A DNA stretch of 64,000 bases from Oscillospiraceae bacterium (GTDB taxonomy: Bacteria > Bacillota > Clostridia > Oscillospirales > Acutalibacteraceae): positions 1 to 64,000 of the forward strand of contig CACYHA010000002.1 in NCBI GenBank assembly GCA_902774035.1, written 5' to 3'. The translations under genes and the position numbers were made by a program. Under the pieces are notes generated by a model. The model was not told the DNA's origin. It made no database searches and saw only the letters and a program-made list of their open reading frames with translations. Positions 16,906 through 25,985 of this stretch are shown here, piece after piece. Numbering within the stretch: position 1 is the first letter of the stretch; every line of letters starts with the position of its first letter.

Positions 16906-17649
16906 TCATATCGTTCCGCGCACCAGCTCGTGGGCGATGGCGACCAGCTCGCGCAGGTTGTTCATCGGCACGGCGTACCACTTGCTCGGCGAGCCGAGAT
17001 GCGTATAGGAAAGGCCGAGCTTTCGGGCGATCCGTTCGGCGCGAAAAACATGGAAGCTGCTGGTCACCAGCGCGGCGTTGTAACCGTTCGGGAACCGTTC
17101 GCGCAGGAGCGCATCGGATAATTTGAGGTTTTCCAGTGTGGAAGTCGCTTTCTCTTCTTTGATGATCTGCGCCTCCGGGATGCCTGCGGCAACAAGGTAG
17201 CGGCGCATGGCCTCGGCTTCCGTGATTTGCTCCTGTGCGCCCTGCCCGCCGGAAACGACGATCAGCACATCCGGGTCGATGCCGGAAGAAAAGGCGATCG
17301 CTTTGTCCAGCCGCCGGGCAAGGCCGACAGAGACCCGGTCGCCGCGTACGCCGCAGCCGAGGACGACCAGCGCGTCCGGCCCGGCGCTCTGGACTTGCAC
17401 ATTGTCGATGCTGCCGTAAAGGGAAAGCCAGGCGCACAGCAAAACCAGCAACGCACAGCCGCAGGAAAAGAGGATACGCAGCCACTTCCACAGCCGCGCA
17501 TACAGTGCGGCAAACAGCAGACAGGCCGCGCCCAGACCGAAGACCAACAGCGTTCCGAAATTGAGGTTGGAAACAAGCAAAACGTGTACGCCGTTGAGCA
17601 GCAGGGCGACGCCGGCAATCAGAAAAAGGATGCGCATGGCTTTTTTCAT
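16906..17649 (-). CDS. YdcF/SanA-like DUF218 membrane protein
   Basis: 247 aa. Two or three N-terminal hydrophobic segments (MRILFLIAGVALLLNGVHVL; LLVFGLGAACLLFAALYARL; ILFSCGCALLVLLCAWL) anchor a DUF218 domain starting at DALVVLGCGVRGDRVS (about residue 95). Further family motifs are VVSGGQGAQEQITEAEAM, KEEKATSTLENL and ALVTSSFHVFRAERIA. Members are implicated in envelope and peptidoglycan metabolism; no reaction is proven. The start at 17649 follows GGAGGGATCTCC; a longer frame to 17802 reads through low-quality sequence and is rejected. Confidence 0.82.
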   Translation of the reverse strand: MKKAMRILFLIAGVALLLNGVHVLLVSNLNFGTLLVFGLGAACLLFAALYARLWKWLRILFSCGCALLVLLCAWLSLYGSIDNVQVQSAGPDALVVLGCGVRGDRVSVGLARRLDKAIAFSSGIDPDVLIVVSGGQGAQEQITEAEAMRRYLVAAGIPEAQIIKEEKATSTLENLKLSDALLRERFPNGYNAALVTSSFHVFRAERIARKLGLSYTHLGSPSKWYAVPMNNLRELVAIAHELVRGTI

Positions 17650-17994
17650 GGAGATCCCTCCGTAGCGTTTTCTGTGTTCAGTGTAGCAGAGCGGGGGCGC
17701 GGTGTCAAGGCTGTTCAGCGGTTTGTCAGAAGATCGTAAGGAATCATTAAGAAAAAGGCGGGATTGCAAAACAGACCGGCAACGCGTTCTGTTGTTCCGC
17801 ACGATTCAACCGTGCGGAACGCGGCGGCGGAACCGCGCGGCCCGGGCCGCGCGAAAACGAAGCAGGGCTTCGTTTTGCCCCGTGCATGGCACGGGGCGTT
17901 CCGCCGCCGCCTTCGCCGCAAAAAGACGCTTTCAGAGGAGATTCCCTTTGAAAAACGTCCTTTTGCATTGGTTAAAACTGTTTGTTACAAAGTT
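17650..17994. other. Gene-free stretch carrying a cloverleaf element
   Basis: No gene is supported. Bases 17794-17910 are almost completely self-complementary (separate entry); the rest has no RBS-led frame. Confidence 0.6.
17794..17910. repeat. GC-rich cloverleaf-like palindromic element
   Basis: A free 10-bp hairpin, GTTCCGCACG-attcaac-CGTGCGGAAC (17794-17820), abuts a closed cloverleaf. Outer stem: GCGGCGGCGGAAC (17821-17833) with GTTCCGCCGCCGC (17898-17910), 13 bp, perfect. Inside, without unpaired joints, are a 20-nt palindrome (17834-17853), AAAACGAAGC-agg-GCTTCGTTTT (17854-17876) and GCCCCGTGC-atg-GCACGGGGC (17877-17897). It has no T run on the right place for a simple terminator. A similar but longer branched element is at 35700-35880. 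It may be a non-autonomous mobile repeat or a structured RNA; the sequence alone cannot decide. Confidence 0.7.
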
Positions 17995-18732
17995 TTACGG
18001 CAGATCTTCGGTGTTTTCCAGCGTGTGCCAAACGCCCTGCACGTCGTCGTTGTCTTCCATCATCTCCAACAGGCGGCCCATCATTTTCAGATCCTCCTCG
18101 TTTTCCAGGCGGGTCGTGGTGGAGGGGATGTATTCCACCTCGGCGGAGACGAATTTATAGCCCTTGGCGGCGAGATCGTCGCGTACGGCGCCGAGATCGT
18201 TCGGTTCGGTGCGGACAATGTAGACGTCTTCGTCGGTGATGAAGTCGGCGGCGCCGGCTTCCAGCGCGTCTTCCATCAGCTTTTCTTCGTCGATGTCCTC
18301 GGCTTCGATCACGATCTCACCCTGGCGGGTAAAGAGAAAAGACACGCAGCCGCTCTGGCCCATGTTGCCCTTGTTCTTGTCGAAATAATGGCGCATCTCA
18401 CCGGCGGTGCGGTTGCGGTTGTCGGTCAGTGTTTCCACGATCACGGCAATGCCGGAGGGGCCGTAGCCCTCATAGACGATTTCCTCGTAGTTGGCGCTGT
18501 TGCCGTCGCCGGAGGCTTTTTTGATGATGCGGTCGATGTTGTCGTTCGGCACATTGTTGGCCTTGGCCTTGGCGATGCAGTCCTTGAGCTTGGAGTTGGA
18601 TGCCGGGTCGGGTCCGCCCTCGCGCACGGCGACTGCGATCTCTCTGCCGATTTTGGTGAACACTTTGGCGCGCGCGTTGTCGGTCTTTTCCTTCTTGCGC
18701 TTGATGGTGCTCCATTTGGAATGTCCTGACAT
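17995..18732 (-). CDS. yebC: YebC/PmpR family protein
   Basis: 245 aa, full length. The N-terminal signature MSGHSKWSTIKRKKEKTD is diagnostic, followed by KVFTKIGREI, KAKANNVPNDNIDRIIKKA and YEGYGPSGIAVIVETLTDNRNRT. YebC proteins act as transcription regulators in some bacteria and recently as translation factors relieving stalling at proline stretches. It has its own promoter (18768-18796) and is monocistronic. Confidence 0.95.
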   Translation of the reverse strand: MSGHSKWSTIKRKKEKTDNARAKVFTKIGREIAVAVREGGPDPASNSKLKDCIAKAKANNVPNDNIDRIIKKASGDGNSANYEEIVYEGYGPSGIAVIVETLTDNRNRTAGEMRHYFDKNKGNMGQSGCVSFLFTRQGEIVIEAEDIDEEKLMEDALEAGAADFITDEDVYIVRTEPNDLGAVRDDLAAKGYKFVSAEVEYIPSTTTRLENEEDLKMMGRLLEMMEDNDDVQGVWHTLENTEDLP

Positions 18733-18767
18733 ACTGTCACCTGTCTTTCATGAAATGATACTTTTAT

Positions 18768-18796
18768 ACTTTATCATGTTTTTGCCGCTTTGTCAA
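18768..18796 (-). promoter_or_regulatory. Promoter of yebC
   Basis: Read on the minus strand: TTGACA (complement of 18791-18796), 17-base spacer, TAAAGT (complement of 18768-18773), 36 bases before the start codon. Confidence 0.65.
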
Positions 18797-18827
18797 GCCG
18801 GAAGGGGCGCTACGGCGGCGCCGAGGT

Positions 18828-20126
18828 TCAATTTTGTCCGCCGGCGTCTTCCATTCGAAAAACGCCGCTGGCGTGCGGCGCAAGGGCCGCCGAGAACGTG
18901 CCTTTGACCGGCGCAAGGCGCCGCTTTGTCCAAAGATCGACCGGGGTGAAGGCCGCTTCCTTTCCGCATTCGGAAAGCGAGACCGAAACGGTCTGCGCTT
19001 CGTCGGCAAGATTGAAAAGCGCCAGCACAGGAGCGCCGTGTTCGTCGCGGCAGCACCACGCGGCCTGGTCTTCCGTGCGGAACAACTGCCGGTTTTCCGA
19101 CGAATGCTGATTCAGCGCCAGCAACTCCTTGTTTTGCAGCAGCCGCAGATCCTCCGGGCGGTTTTCGCGCAGCTCGCCGCCGAGGAAGAGCGGCGAACGG
19201 AAGACGCACCAGAGATTCAGCATGGTCTTTTGTTCCTCCGGCGTGAAATTCGTGTAGCGGTCTTTTTCACCGAGGTAAGCGCAGGTTTTGCTGATTTTCC
19301 CCAGCGGCAGCATGTCGCAGTCCGGCCAGCAGCCCTTTGCCCGGTAAGCGTTCCACTGCGCGCAGCGTTCGAACATGGCCTTGAGCTTATCCCAGTGATC
19401 CCAGAAATCGCCGGTCAAGCGCCACATATTGGCGTTTTGCGCCAGATGCGCCGCGTCGCAGATCCTCGCCGGTCCCGGGGAGAGGGAAAGCACGATCTCC
19501 CGGCCGCAGCGGTCGATGGCGCGGCGGATCAGCTCGATCTCCGCTTTGGCACTGTAGGGGGCGTCCGGGCGGAACTCCGTCACGGCGATGTCGTCCACCT
19601 TCACAAAATCGACACCCCAGGAGGCATATAGCGCAAACAGACTGTCATAGTAGCTTTGCGCCCCGGGCTGCGCAGCGTCCACGCCGTACATGTCCGTGTT
19701 CCAGGAGCAGAGCGAAAAGGGGTGGGCGATGTCGCGCGCGGTTTGATCGCTGCCCAGAATCGGTGTGTTCCGGTGGACCGCCTGCCGCGGAATGCCGCGC
19801 AGGATGTGAATACCGAATTTCAGACCGAGGGCGTGGATCTCGTCGGCAACCGCGCGAAACCCGTGGGGGAAGCGGTTCGGCGCGGGAACAAGACGGGAAA
19901 CCCCGTCCATGCACAGATCGGCGAATTTGTGGTACAGGTTGCTGTCGGCCGTCGGTTCATACCACTGGATGTCGCAGACGATGTACTGCCAGCCGCAGTC
20001 CTTGAGATGTTCGGCCACATATTGCGCGTTGCCGAGGAGCTGCGCCTCGTTGACGGCCGCGCCGTAACAGTCCCAACTGTTCCAGCCCATGGGCGGGGTT
20101 GGGGCAAAGGTGTTTTTGTCGGACAT
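18828..20126 (-). CDS. Alpha-galactosidase, glycoside hydrolase family 27
   Basis: 432 aa, cytoplasmic (no signal peptide). GH27 signatures: PPMGWNSWDCYG at residues 11-22, YIVCDIQWYEP, a LGLKFGIHI strand, and the nucleophile region VDFVKVDDI (about 180). The acid/base Asp probably lies in RLTGDFWDHWDK (about 238). A C-terminal beta-sandwich follows. It should release alpha-linked galactose from short oligosaccharides, feeding the Leloir/GalE route (galE is 4 kb away). An own promoter lies at 20175-20203 and it is divergent from pyk. Confidence 0.88.
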   Translation of the reverse strand: MSDKNTFAPTPPMGWNSWDCYGAAVNEAQLLGNAQYVAEHLKDCGWQYIVCDIQWYEPTADSNLYHKFADLCMDGVSRLVPAPNRFPHGFRAVADEIHALGLKFGIHILRGIPRQAVHRNTPILGSDQTARDIAHPFSLCSWNTDMYGVDAAQPGAQSYYDSLFALYASWGVDFVKVDDIAVTEFRPDAPYSAKAEIELIRRAIDRCGREIVLSLSPGPARICDAAHLAQNANMWRLTGDFWDHWDKLKAMFERCAQWNAYRAKGCWPDCDMLPLGKISKTCAYLGEKDRYTNFTPEEQKTMLNLWCVFRSPLFLGGELRENRPEDLRLLQNKELLALNQHSSENRQLFRTEDQAAWCCRDEHGAPVLALFNLADEAQTVSVSLSECGKEAAFTPVDLWTKRRLAPVKGTFSAALAPHASGVFRMEDAGGQN

Positions 20127-20174
20127 AGAGACCTCCGAAAAAGCAATTGAGATGGTTGCAGAGTTTGCTTCTTC

Positions 20175-20203
20175 ATTTTATCAACCGCGCAAGGGAAAGT
20201 CAA
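20175..20203 (-). promoter_or_regulatory. Promoter of the alpha-galactosidase gene
   Basis: Minus strand: TTGACT (complement of 20198-20203), 17-base spacer, TAAAAT (complement of 20175-20180), about 49 bases before the start. Confidence 0.65.
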
Positions 20204-20332
20204 CGCCCTTTATTCATTTTTGCCATTTTTCCGCGGCCGGGTTCTGCCGAATGGGGCAGAATAGCCATAGCTTTTTCCGTAAAAATCGGGTATAATGAAA
20301 ACAAAAAAAAACACCTTTATGGAAGTGAGAAT

Positions 20333-21745
20333 ATGAGAAAAACGAAGATCGTCTGCACCATCGGTCCGGCCAGCGAAACAAAGGAGACCCTGCGCGAGAT
20401 GTGCCTTGCCGGCATGAACGTGGCGCGGCTGAATTTTTCCCACGGCACCCATGCGGCGCATCGGGAAAAGATTGAACGCATCAAAAAAGTGCGCGAAGAA
20501 CTCGGTCTGCCCATCGCCGTTCTTCTGGATACCAAGGGGCCGGAGTACCGCATCCGCACCTTCAAAAACGGAAAGATCATGCTGCGCACCGGCGACGAAT
20601 TCACCTTCACCACCGAAGAGGTCGAGGGCGACGGGAGCCGCGTTTCCGTCAGCTATCCGGATCTCCACAACGAGATGCGCCCCGGCGACCGCATTCTGGT
20701 CAACAACGGTCTGCTGATCTTTGAGGTGGTCGCCGTTGCGGGGCGGGACATCCGCTGCAAGACCCTCGCCGGCGGCGAGATGAGCGACCGCAAGAGCATG
20801 AGCTTTCCCGACAAGGTGCTGCACAGCGTCTATCTCAGCGAGCAGGACAAGGCCGATCTGCTGTTCGGCATCGAGAACGACGTGGATTTCGTGGCCTGCT
20901 CCTTTGTCTCGTGTGCGCAGGATCTCAGGGACGTCAAAGCCTTTCTCGACGAAAACGGCGGCGGCGATATCAGCCTGATCGCCAAGATCGAGAACCGCAG
21001 CGGCGTGGACAACATCGAAGAGATCTGCGAGGAGTGCGACGGCATCATGATCGGCCGCGGCGACATGGGCGTGGAGATCCCCTATGAGCAGCTTCCGGGC
21101 ATCCAGAAGGAACTGATCACCAAATGCCGCCTGCTGGGCAAGCGCGTGATCACCGCCACGGAGATGCTGGAATCCATGACCCACAACCCCCGCCCCACCC
21201 GCGCCGAGATCTCCGACGTGGCCAACGCGGTTTATGACGGCACCAGCGCCGTGATGCTCTCCGGCGAAACGGCGGCGGGCGATTACCCGGTGGAAACGAT
21301 CCTCGCCATGGCAAAGATCTGCGAGCAGACCGAGCGCGACATCAACTATATCAAACGGTTCCGCGCCAGCGATTTCAAGATCAAGAACACCGTGGACGCC
21401 ATCTCCCACGCGACCTGCGGCATGGCGATCGACATCGGCGCAAAAGCCATCGTAGCCTGCTCCCTTTCCGGCGGAACGGCGCGGATGATCTCGCGCTTTC
21501 GCCCGCCGGTGGATATCATCGGCCTGACCGTGCATGAAAAAACCTATCGCCAGCTCGCCCTGTCCTGGGGCGTGATCCCTGCGTTGTGCGAGGTCTTCCA
21601 GTCGGTGGACGTGTTGTTTTATACCGGGGTCAAAGTGGCGAAAAACGCCCTTTCCCTTTCCGGCGGCGACCGCATCGTCATCACCGGCGGCCTGACCAAC
21701 GGCGTTTCCGGCAACACAAACATCATCAAAGTGGAAATGGTGTAG
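20333..21745 (+). CDS. pyk: Pyruvate kinase
   Basis: 470 aa, the length of the core enzyme without the C-terminal PEP-utiliser domain found in Bacillus. It transfers phosphate from PEP to ADP, the last glycolytic step. Visible: MRKTKIVCTIGPAS at the N-terminus, NFSHGTH, LDTKGPEYRI (where many enzymes have GPEIRT), the catalytic/metal site region SLIAKIENRSGVDNI, and the signature MIGRGDMGVEIP with KRVITATEMLESM. ATG 20333 is used; the frame upstream is noncoding. TATAAT at 20291-20296 is the likely -10. A hairpin terminator follows. Confidence 0.95.
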   Translation: MRKTKIVCTIGPASETKETLREMCLAGMNVARLNFSHGTHAAHREKIERIKKVREELGLPIAVLLDTKGPEYRIRTFKNGKIMLRTGDEFTFTTEEVEGDGSRVSVSYPDLHNEMRPGDRILVNNGLLIFEVVAVAGRDIRCKTLAGGEMSDRKSMSFPDKVLHSVYLSEQDKADLLFGIENDVDFVACSFVSCAQDLRDVKAFLDENGGGDISLIAKIENRSGVDNIEEICEECDGIMIGRGDMGVEIPYEQLPGIQKELITKCRLLGKRVITATEMLESMTHNPRPTRAEISDVANAVYDGTSAVMLSGETAAGDYPVETILAMAKICEQTERDINYIKRFRASDFKIKNTVDAISHATCGMAIDIGAKAIVACSLSGGTARMISRFRPPVDIIGLTVHEKTYRQLALSWGVIPALCEVFQSVDVLFYTGVKVAKNALSLSGGDRIVITGGLTNGVSGNTNIIKVEMV

Positions 21746-21931
21746 GCAAATTTCAGAAAAACAGCAAACGACCCCGCCGCGGACTCGCATCCACGGCGGG
21801 GTTTGCCTCACCCACCACTCGCCTTGGGCGAGCGGTCCTCTTGAAGGGGTCTTGCAGCTGCCGCGACAAGAGAATCCTATCGCAACGAAGAAACGCTCCG
21901 CCGGAGCCTTTCTTATCTGACCGCTGCTCTT
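21746..21931 (+). terminator. Terminator and hairpin-rich spacer after pyk
   Basis: ACCCCGCCG (21771-21779) pairs with CGGCGGGGT (21794-21802) within CAAAC...GTTTG; further small inverted repeats (CTCGCC-ttg-GGCGAG around 21820; GCTCCGCCGGAGC around 21895) fill the spacer between convergent genes. Confidence 0.6.
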
Positions 21932-23224
21932 TCATTCGCTGCGCTTTTTTCCGAACCGGCGCAGCACGATGGCCAGCACGGTGTTGGACAGCAGGGAGCG
22001 GTTTTTTACCTGCCGTTTGATCGTGCAGGCGGCGGCAAGGATGAACAGTGCGAGGATGACCAGACAGATGCTGCCCCGGCGGGCATAGTAATCCGGGAAG
22101 GTTTGGAACCACAGGTCGTTCGCCTTGGTCAGCAGTACGATCTGCACCGAGTTCTGGAACAGCACGACCATGGAGAGCACGATGATGCCGTGAAAGAGCA
22201 GGTGGATCTCGTTGGGCAGACGGTCGGTGGCGCAGTATTTGATGGCGCCGTTGTATTCCCGCCGTCCTGCGACGAGAAACACCAGCACGCCCAGCACGAA
22301 CGCCGCCGCCAGGAAAAAGATGAAGCGCAGCAGCCGGGTGTGCACCTGACGGTAAAGGGCGGTGCAGCGGCTTTCCATCTCGGCGCAGACGGTGTTAAAC
22401 TCCAGTCCGCCGTTGAGGGAAAGATAAAAATCGAATTCCTGCGGAAAGTTTTCGGCGGCCTGCTGCACCAGCGGCACGAATTCCTCCATCGTGTCGGCGG
22501 GGAAGACAGGGTCTTCGGTGTTGAAAACGATCAGGTTGTTCTTTGTGCCGGAGAAAAAGCGCTGCAGCTCGCCCGCTTTGGTGCAGCCGGTGTTGGTGAC
22601 CAGACGGCCTGCGGTATGGTCCATCACGGCGTAGTACACGCCCCGCAGATCCTCCATCGCGTTCATCAGTTCCCGGTATTCCCGGTCCATGGTGCGCTTT
22701 TCGCCCTCCATCAGTTCATCGTAGACGGCGGTGTAGTGGGCGGTGACGGCGTCTTCGTCCACCCGAAAGCCGCCGTTGTCATCGGCGGTGATGAAGCCGT
22801 TTTCAAGGTTTTCCGGGGCGATCTCATTGTTTTGGATCTGCCAGTCGCAGATGGAGATCGTCGCGCCGATCTGGGCGCGGCAGTTTTTTTCTTCCCGCTC
22901 CAACTGGAGCTGCAGAAGATCGCCCCCCGCAAAGCCGCTCAGATCCTGATAGTTCAGCGCATAGCGCAGGATGTTGTCGATCGTGTTTTTCAGCTCCACC
23001 GAAAAGGGGACGCTGGTGCGCAGGTCGAAGTTTTCGCCCTGGGTCAGCGCGTTGCGCACGCCGTCACGGTCGTCGGTATAAAGCCGGCAGCCCTCAAAAA
23101 ACTGGTCGCCTGCCGCGAAGGTCAGCGCGGCGATCAGCAAAAGCAGCACCAACTTGGTCGCCAGCAGATAGGGCGCGTTGCGCAGGATGCAGCGCAGATC
23201 GCCGTCGGAGGAAAAGCGCTTCAT
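21932..23224 (-). CDS. Multi-pass membrane sensor-like protein without an output domain
   Basis: 430 aa. One membrane segment near the N-terminus (LVLLLLIAALTFAAGDQF, about 26-43) is followed by a large extracytoplasmic region (about 45-290), then four hydrophobic segments (FIFFLAAAFVLGVLVFLVAG; LLFHGIIVLSMVVLFQ; SICLVILALFILAAA; NTVLAIVL). The layout resembles the input half of clostridial sensor histidine kinases, but the protein ends (RRFGKKRSE) where the kinase domain would begin, and no kinase motif follows in any frame. Its start overlaps the rsmA stop by four bases (ATGA), so it is co-translated with rsmA. Function unknown. Confidence 0.65.
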   Translation of the reverse strand: MKRFSSDGDLRCILRNAPYLLATKLVLLLLIAALTFAAGDQFFEGCRLYTDDRDGVRNALTQGENFDLRTSVPFSVELKNTIDNILRYALNYQDLSGFAGGDLLQLQLEREEKNCRAQIGATISICDWQIQNNEIAPENLENGFITADDNGGFRVDEDAVTAHYTAVYDELMEGEKRTMDREYRELMNAMEDLRGVYYAVMDHTAGRLVTNTGCTKAGELQRFFSGTKNNLIVFNTEDPVFPADTMEEFVPLVQQAAENFPQEFDFYLSLNGGLEFNTVCAEMESRCTALYRQVHTRLLRFIFFLAAAFVLGVLVFLVAGRREYNGAIKYCATDRLPNEIHLLFHGIIVLSMVVLFQNSVQIVLLTKANDLWFQTFPDYYARRGSICLVILALFILAAACTIKRQVKNRSLLSNTVLAIVLRRFGKKRSE

Positions 23225-24081
23225 ACGGCACCTCCCAGCGCACGGTACAGCGCGGCAAGCGCTTCGGTGGAAAGCGCTTCGGCGCGGACGTTGACGTCAA
23301 GGCCGCAGGCGACGAGAGCATCGGCAACGACCGGTTTCGGGATGCCGAGCGTGGCGCTGACGGAGTTGACCGCCGTTTTGCGCCGTTGGGCAAAGGCGGC
23401 TTTCACCAGTCGGAAAAACGCCTGCGGGTCATTCACCTCCACAGGGGGCGCGGCGCGGCGGGTCAGCCGGATCACGGCGGAATCCACCTTCGGCGAAGGC
23501 GTGAAGGCGCCCTTGCTCACGCCGAAGAGCTTTTGAGCTTTCGCGTAATAATCCACCGTTACGGTGATCGCGCCGGCGTTTTTGCCGCCCGGCCGTGCGG
23601 TTAGGCGGTCGGCAACCTCTTTTTGCACCATGACGGTGATCGCTTCAAAGGGCAGACCGCTTTCCAGCAGACGCATGAGGATGGGCGTTGTGATGTAGTA
23701 GGGGAGATTGGCGCAGACCACCACGGGGTCGCCGCCGAATTCCGCCCGCAAAAGCGCGGCAAGGTCAAGCTCCAGCACGTCGCCGTGCACGATCTTCACG
23801 TTGCCGAAGTCGGCGAGGGTTTCGTTCAGCACGGGCAGCAGCCGCCGGTCAAGCTCTACGGCGACGACTTTTTTTGCGCGCTGCGCCAGCTCGGATGTCA
23901 GCACGCCGATGCCCGGGCCGATCTCCAGCACGCAGGTGTTCCCGTCTGCGCCGCAGAGCTCCGCCATGCGCGGACAAACCGTGGCGTCTACAAGGAAGTT
24001 TTGCCCCAGCGCCTTGGAAAAGCGGAAGCCGTGACGTTCCAGAATGCTATGGATGACCCGCAGGTCGGAAAGATTTTCCAT
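23221..24081 (-). CDS. rsmA: 16S rRNA (adenine1518/1519-N6)-dimethyltransferase RsmA
   Basis: 286 aa, family length. SAM-dependent dimethylation of two adjacent adenines in helix 45 of 16S rRNA. Motifs: KALGQNFLVD (about 22-31), motif I VLEIGPGIGVLT (about 51-62), VAVELDRRL, and the catalytic NLPYYITTPI (about 128-137). It is divergent from galE; promoter elements are shared in the 90-base gap. Confidence 0.95.
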   Translation of the reverse strand: MENLSDLRVIHSILERHGFRFSKALGQNFLVDATVCPRMAELCGADGNTCVLEIGPGIGVLTSELAQRAKKVVAVELDRRLLPVLNETLADFGNVKIVHGDVLELDLAALLRAEFGGDPVVVCANLPYYITTPILMRLLESGLPFEAITVMVQKEVADRLTARPGGKNAGAITVTVDYYAKAQKLFGVSKGAFTPSPKVDSAVIRLTRRAAPPVEVNDPQAFFRLVKAAFAQRRKTAVNSVSATLGIPKPVVADALVACGLDVNVRAEALSTEALAALYRALGGAV

Positions 24082-24108
24082 AAAACATCACCTTTTGTTC
24101 TTCATCTC

Positions 24109-24137
24109 TTGAAAAATGCGGACATATCGATTATAAT
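24109..24137 (+). promoter_or_regulatory. Promoter of galE
   Basis: TTGAAA at 24109-24114, 17-base spacer, TATAAT at 24132-24137; start codon 36 bases further. Confidence 0.75.
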
Positions 24138-24172
24138 GAACATAAGAATCTCAGGAAAAGGAAGGAAAACAT

Positions 24173-25192
24173 ATGTCTATTCTTGTCACCGGCGGCGCCG
24201 GATACATCGGTTCCCACACCTGCATCGAGCTGCTGAACGCGGGCTACGACATCGTGGTGGTCGATAATTTCTATAACAGCAAGCGCGAATCTCTGCGGCG
24301 CATCGAAGAGCTCGCCGGAAAACCGTTCAAATTCTATCCGTGCGACATCCGCGACCGCGAAGGGCTTGATCGCATCTTCAAGGCCGAAAAGATCGACGCC
24401 GTGATCCACTTCGCCGGTCTGAAGGCTGTCGGCGAATCCTGCCAGAAGCCGCTGGAGTATTACGACAACAACGTGAACGGCACGCTGGTGCTCTGCGACG
24501 TCATGCGGCAGAACGGCTGCAAAAAGATCGTCTTCAGTTCCTCGGCTACGGTCTACGGCATGAACAATGTATCGCCGCTGAAGGAGACCATGCCCACCGG
24601 CGGCACAACGAACCCCTACGGCACGACGAAGTTCATGATCGAGCTGATCCTCAAGGATCTGCAGGCGGCGGATCCGGAATGGTCGGTCTGTCTGCTGCGC
24701 TACTTCAATCCCATCGGCGCCCACAAGAGCGGCCGCATCGGCGAGGATCCCAACGGCATTCCCAACAACCTCATGCCCTATATCACCCAGGTCGCCATCG
24801 GCAAGCGCGAATGCCTGAGCGTCTTCGGCGATGATTACGACACCCCGGACGGCACCGGCGTGCGCGACTACATCCATGTGGTCGACCTCGCCCTCGGCCA
24901 TGTCAAGGCCGTGGCGCACACCCTCGGCAAGACCGGCGTGGATGTTTACAACCTCGGCACCGGCACGGGCTACAGTGTGCTGGACGTGGTGCACGCCTTT
25001 GAAAAAGCCAGCGGCGTGAAGATCAACTATAAAATCGCGCCGCGCCGCCCCGGCGACATCGCCACTTGCTACTCCGACCCGGCAAAGGCCAAAGCGGAGC
25101 TTGGCTGGGTCGCAGAGCGCGGGCTGGAAGAGATGTGCGAGGATTCCTGGCGCTGGCAGAGCACGAATCCGAACGGGTATCCGGAGGACTGA
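24173..25192 (+). CDS. galE: UDP-glucose 4-epimerase
   Basis: 339 aa, full length. NAD-dependent interconversion of UDP-glucose and UDP-galactose. Rossmann motif GGAGYIGSH (residues 6-14), [20 protein letters not shown], the SSSATVYG strand and the catalytic YxxxK as NPYGTTKFM (about 147-155), followed by [10 protein letters not shown]. Preceded by GGAAGG. Monocistronic, with a strong promoter and a perfect terminator. Confidence 0.96.
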   Translation: MSILVTGGAGYIGSHTCIELLNAGYDIVVVDNFYNSKRESLRRIEELAGKPFKFYPCDIRDREGLDRIFKAEKIDAVIHFAGLKAVGESCQKPLEYYDNNVNGTLVLCDVMRQNGCKKIVFSSSATVYGMNNVSPLKETMPTGGTTNPYGTTKFMIELILKDLQAADPEWSVCLLRYFNPIGAHKSGRIGEDPNGIPNNLMPYITQVAIGKRECLSVFGDDYDTPDGTGVRDYIHVVDLALGHVKAVAHTLGKTGVDVYNLGTGTGYSVLDVVHAFEKASGVKINYKIAPRRPGDIATCYSDPAKAKAELGWVAERGLEEMCEDSWRWQSTNPNGYPED

Positions 25193-25243
25193 TGCGCTTT
25201 GCGCGGCGGTCAGCGGTTAGCGGTTATCAGGCAGAATATGAGA

Positions 25244-25271
25244 GGTCGCAGAGAAATCTGCGGCCTTTTTT
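25244..25271 (+). terminator. Rho-independent terminator of galE
   Basis: GGTCGCAGA-gaaa-TCTGCGGCC followed by six Ts. It is embedded between two copies of a (T)CAGCGGTTAGCGGTTA-like motif in opposite orientation (25210-25228 and 25273-25291). Confidence 0.85.
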
Positions 25272-25289
25272 GCTGACTGCTAACCGTTC

Positions 25290-25979
25290 TTATCCGCGCT
25301 GGCCGTAATACGCATTTGCGCCGTGTTTGCGCAAAAAGTGCTTGTCCAGCAGTTCCTGCTGCATCACGCCGTGGGCGGGGTTCAGCATCAGGGTGTGCCA
25401 GGCCATGAAGGCGACCTCTTCAAGCACAACAGCATTGTGAACGGCGTCAGCGGCGCTTTTGCCCCAGGCAAAGGGACCGTGGGAATGCACCAGCACGGCC
25501 GGCACGTCGAGGGCGCTGTCGCCGACAGTTTCCAGAATCACGCTGCCGGTCTCTTTTTCATAGGCGCCGGCGATCTCCGCCGGGGTCATTTTCCGTGTGC
25601 AGGGGATCGCGCCGTAGAAGTCGTCGCCGTGGGTCGTGCCGAGCGCGGGAATGTCCATCCCGGCCTGGGCAAAGACGGTCGCCCAGCGCGAATGGGTGTG
25701 TACCACGCCGCCGATGGCCGGCCAGGCTTTGTACAGCTCCAGATGGGTCGGCGTGTCGGAGGAGGGGTTGAGCTTTCCCTCCACGACCTTGCCGTCCAGG
25801 TCGACCACGACCATATCGTCGGCGGTCATGGCGTCATAGCTGACCCCGGAGGGCTTGATGACCACAAGCTTCGTTGCGCGGTCGATCGCGGAGACGTTGC
25901 CCCAGGTGAAGACCACGAGGTTGTGCTTGACCAGATCGAGGTTCGCTTTGCAGACCTCGGCTTTTAATTGTTCCAGCAT
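25290..25979 (-). CDS. araD: L-ribulose-5-phosphate 4-epimerase (class II aldolase family)
   Basis: 229 aa. Zinc enzyme converting L-ribulose 5-phosphate to D-xylulose 5-phosphate. Family motifs: WGNVSAID (about 26-33), KPSGVSYD, zinc ligands in [14 protein letters not shown] (about 92-105) and HSHGPFAWG (about 167-175). It is the last gene of a minus-strand run with a P-loop kinase and an FGGY kinase, fitting pentose entry into the pentose phosphate pathway. Upstream GGAA(C)TGAAACTC leaves a weak ribosome site. Confidence 0.92.
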   Translation of the reverse strand: MLEQLKAEVCKANLDLVKHNLVVFTWGNVSAIDRATKLVVIKPSGVSYDAMTADDMVVVDLDGKVVEGKLNPSSDTPTHLELYKAWPAIGGVVHTHSRWATVFAQAGMDIPALGTTHGDDFYGAIPCTRKMTPAEIAGAYEKETGSVILETVGDSALDVPAVLVHSHGPFAWGKSAADAVHNAVVLEEVAFMAWHTLMLNPAHGVMQQELLDKHFLRKHGANAYYGQRG

Positions 25980-25985
25980 AGAGTT

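Noticed and set aside
22103-23536. 477-codon plus-strand frame opposite the membrane sensor and rsmA
   Set aside because: Antisense shadow; rsmA and the sensor on the other strand have clear motifs and membrane segments.
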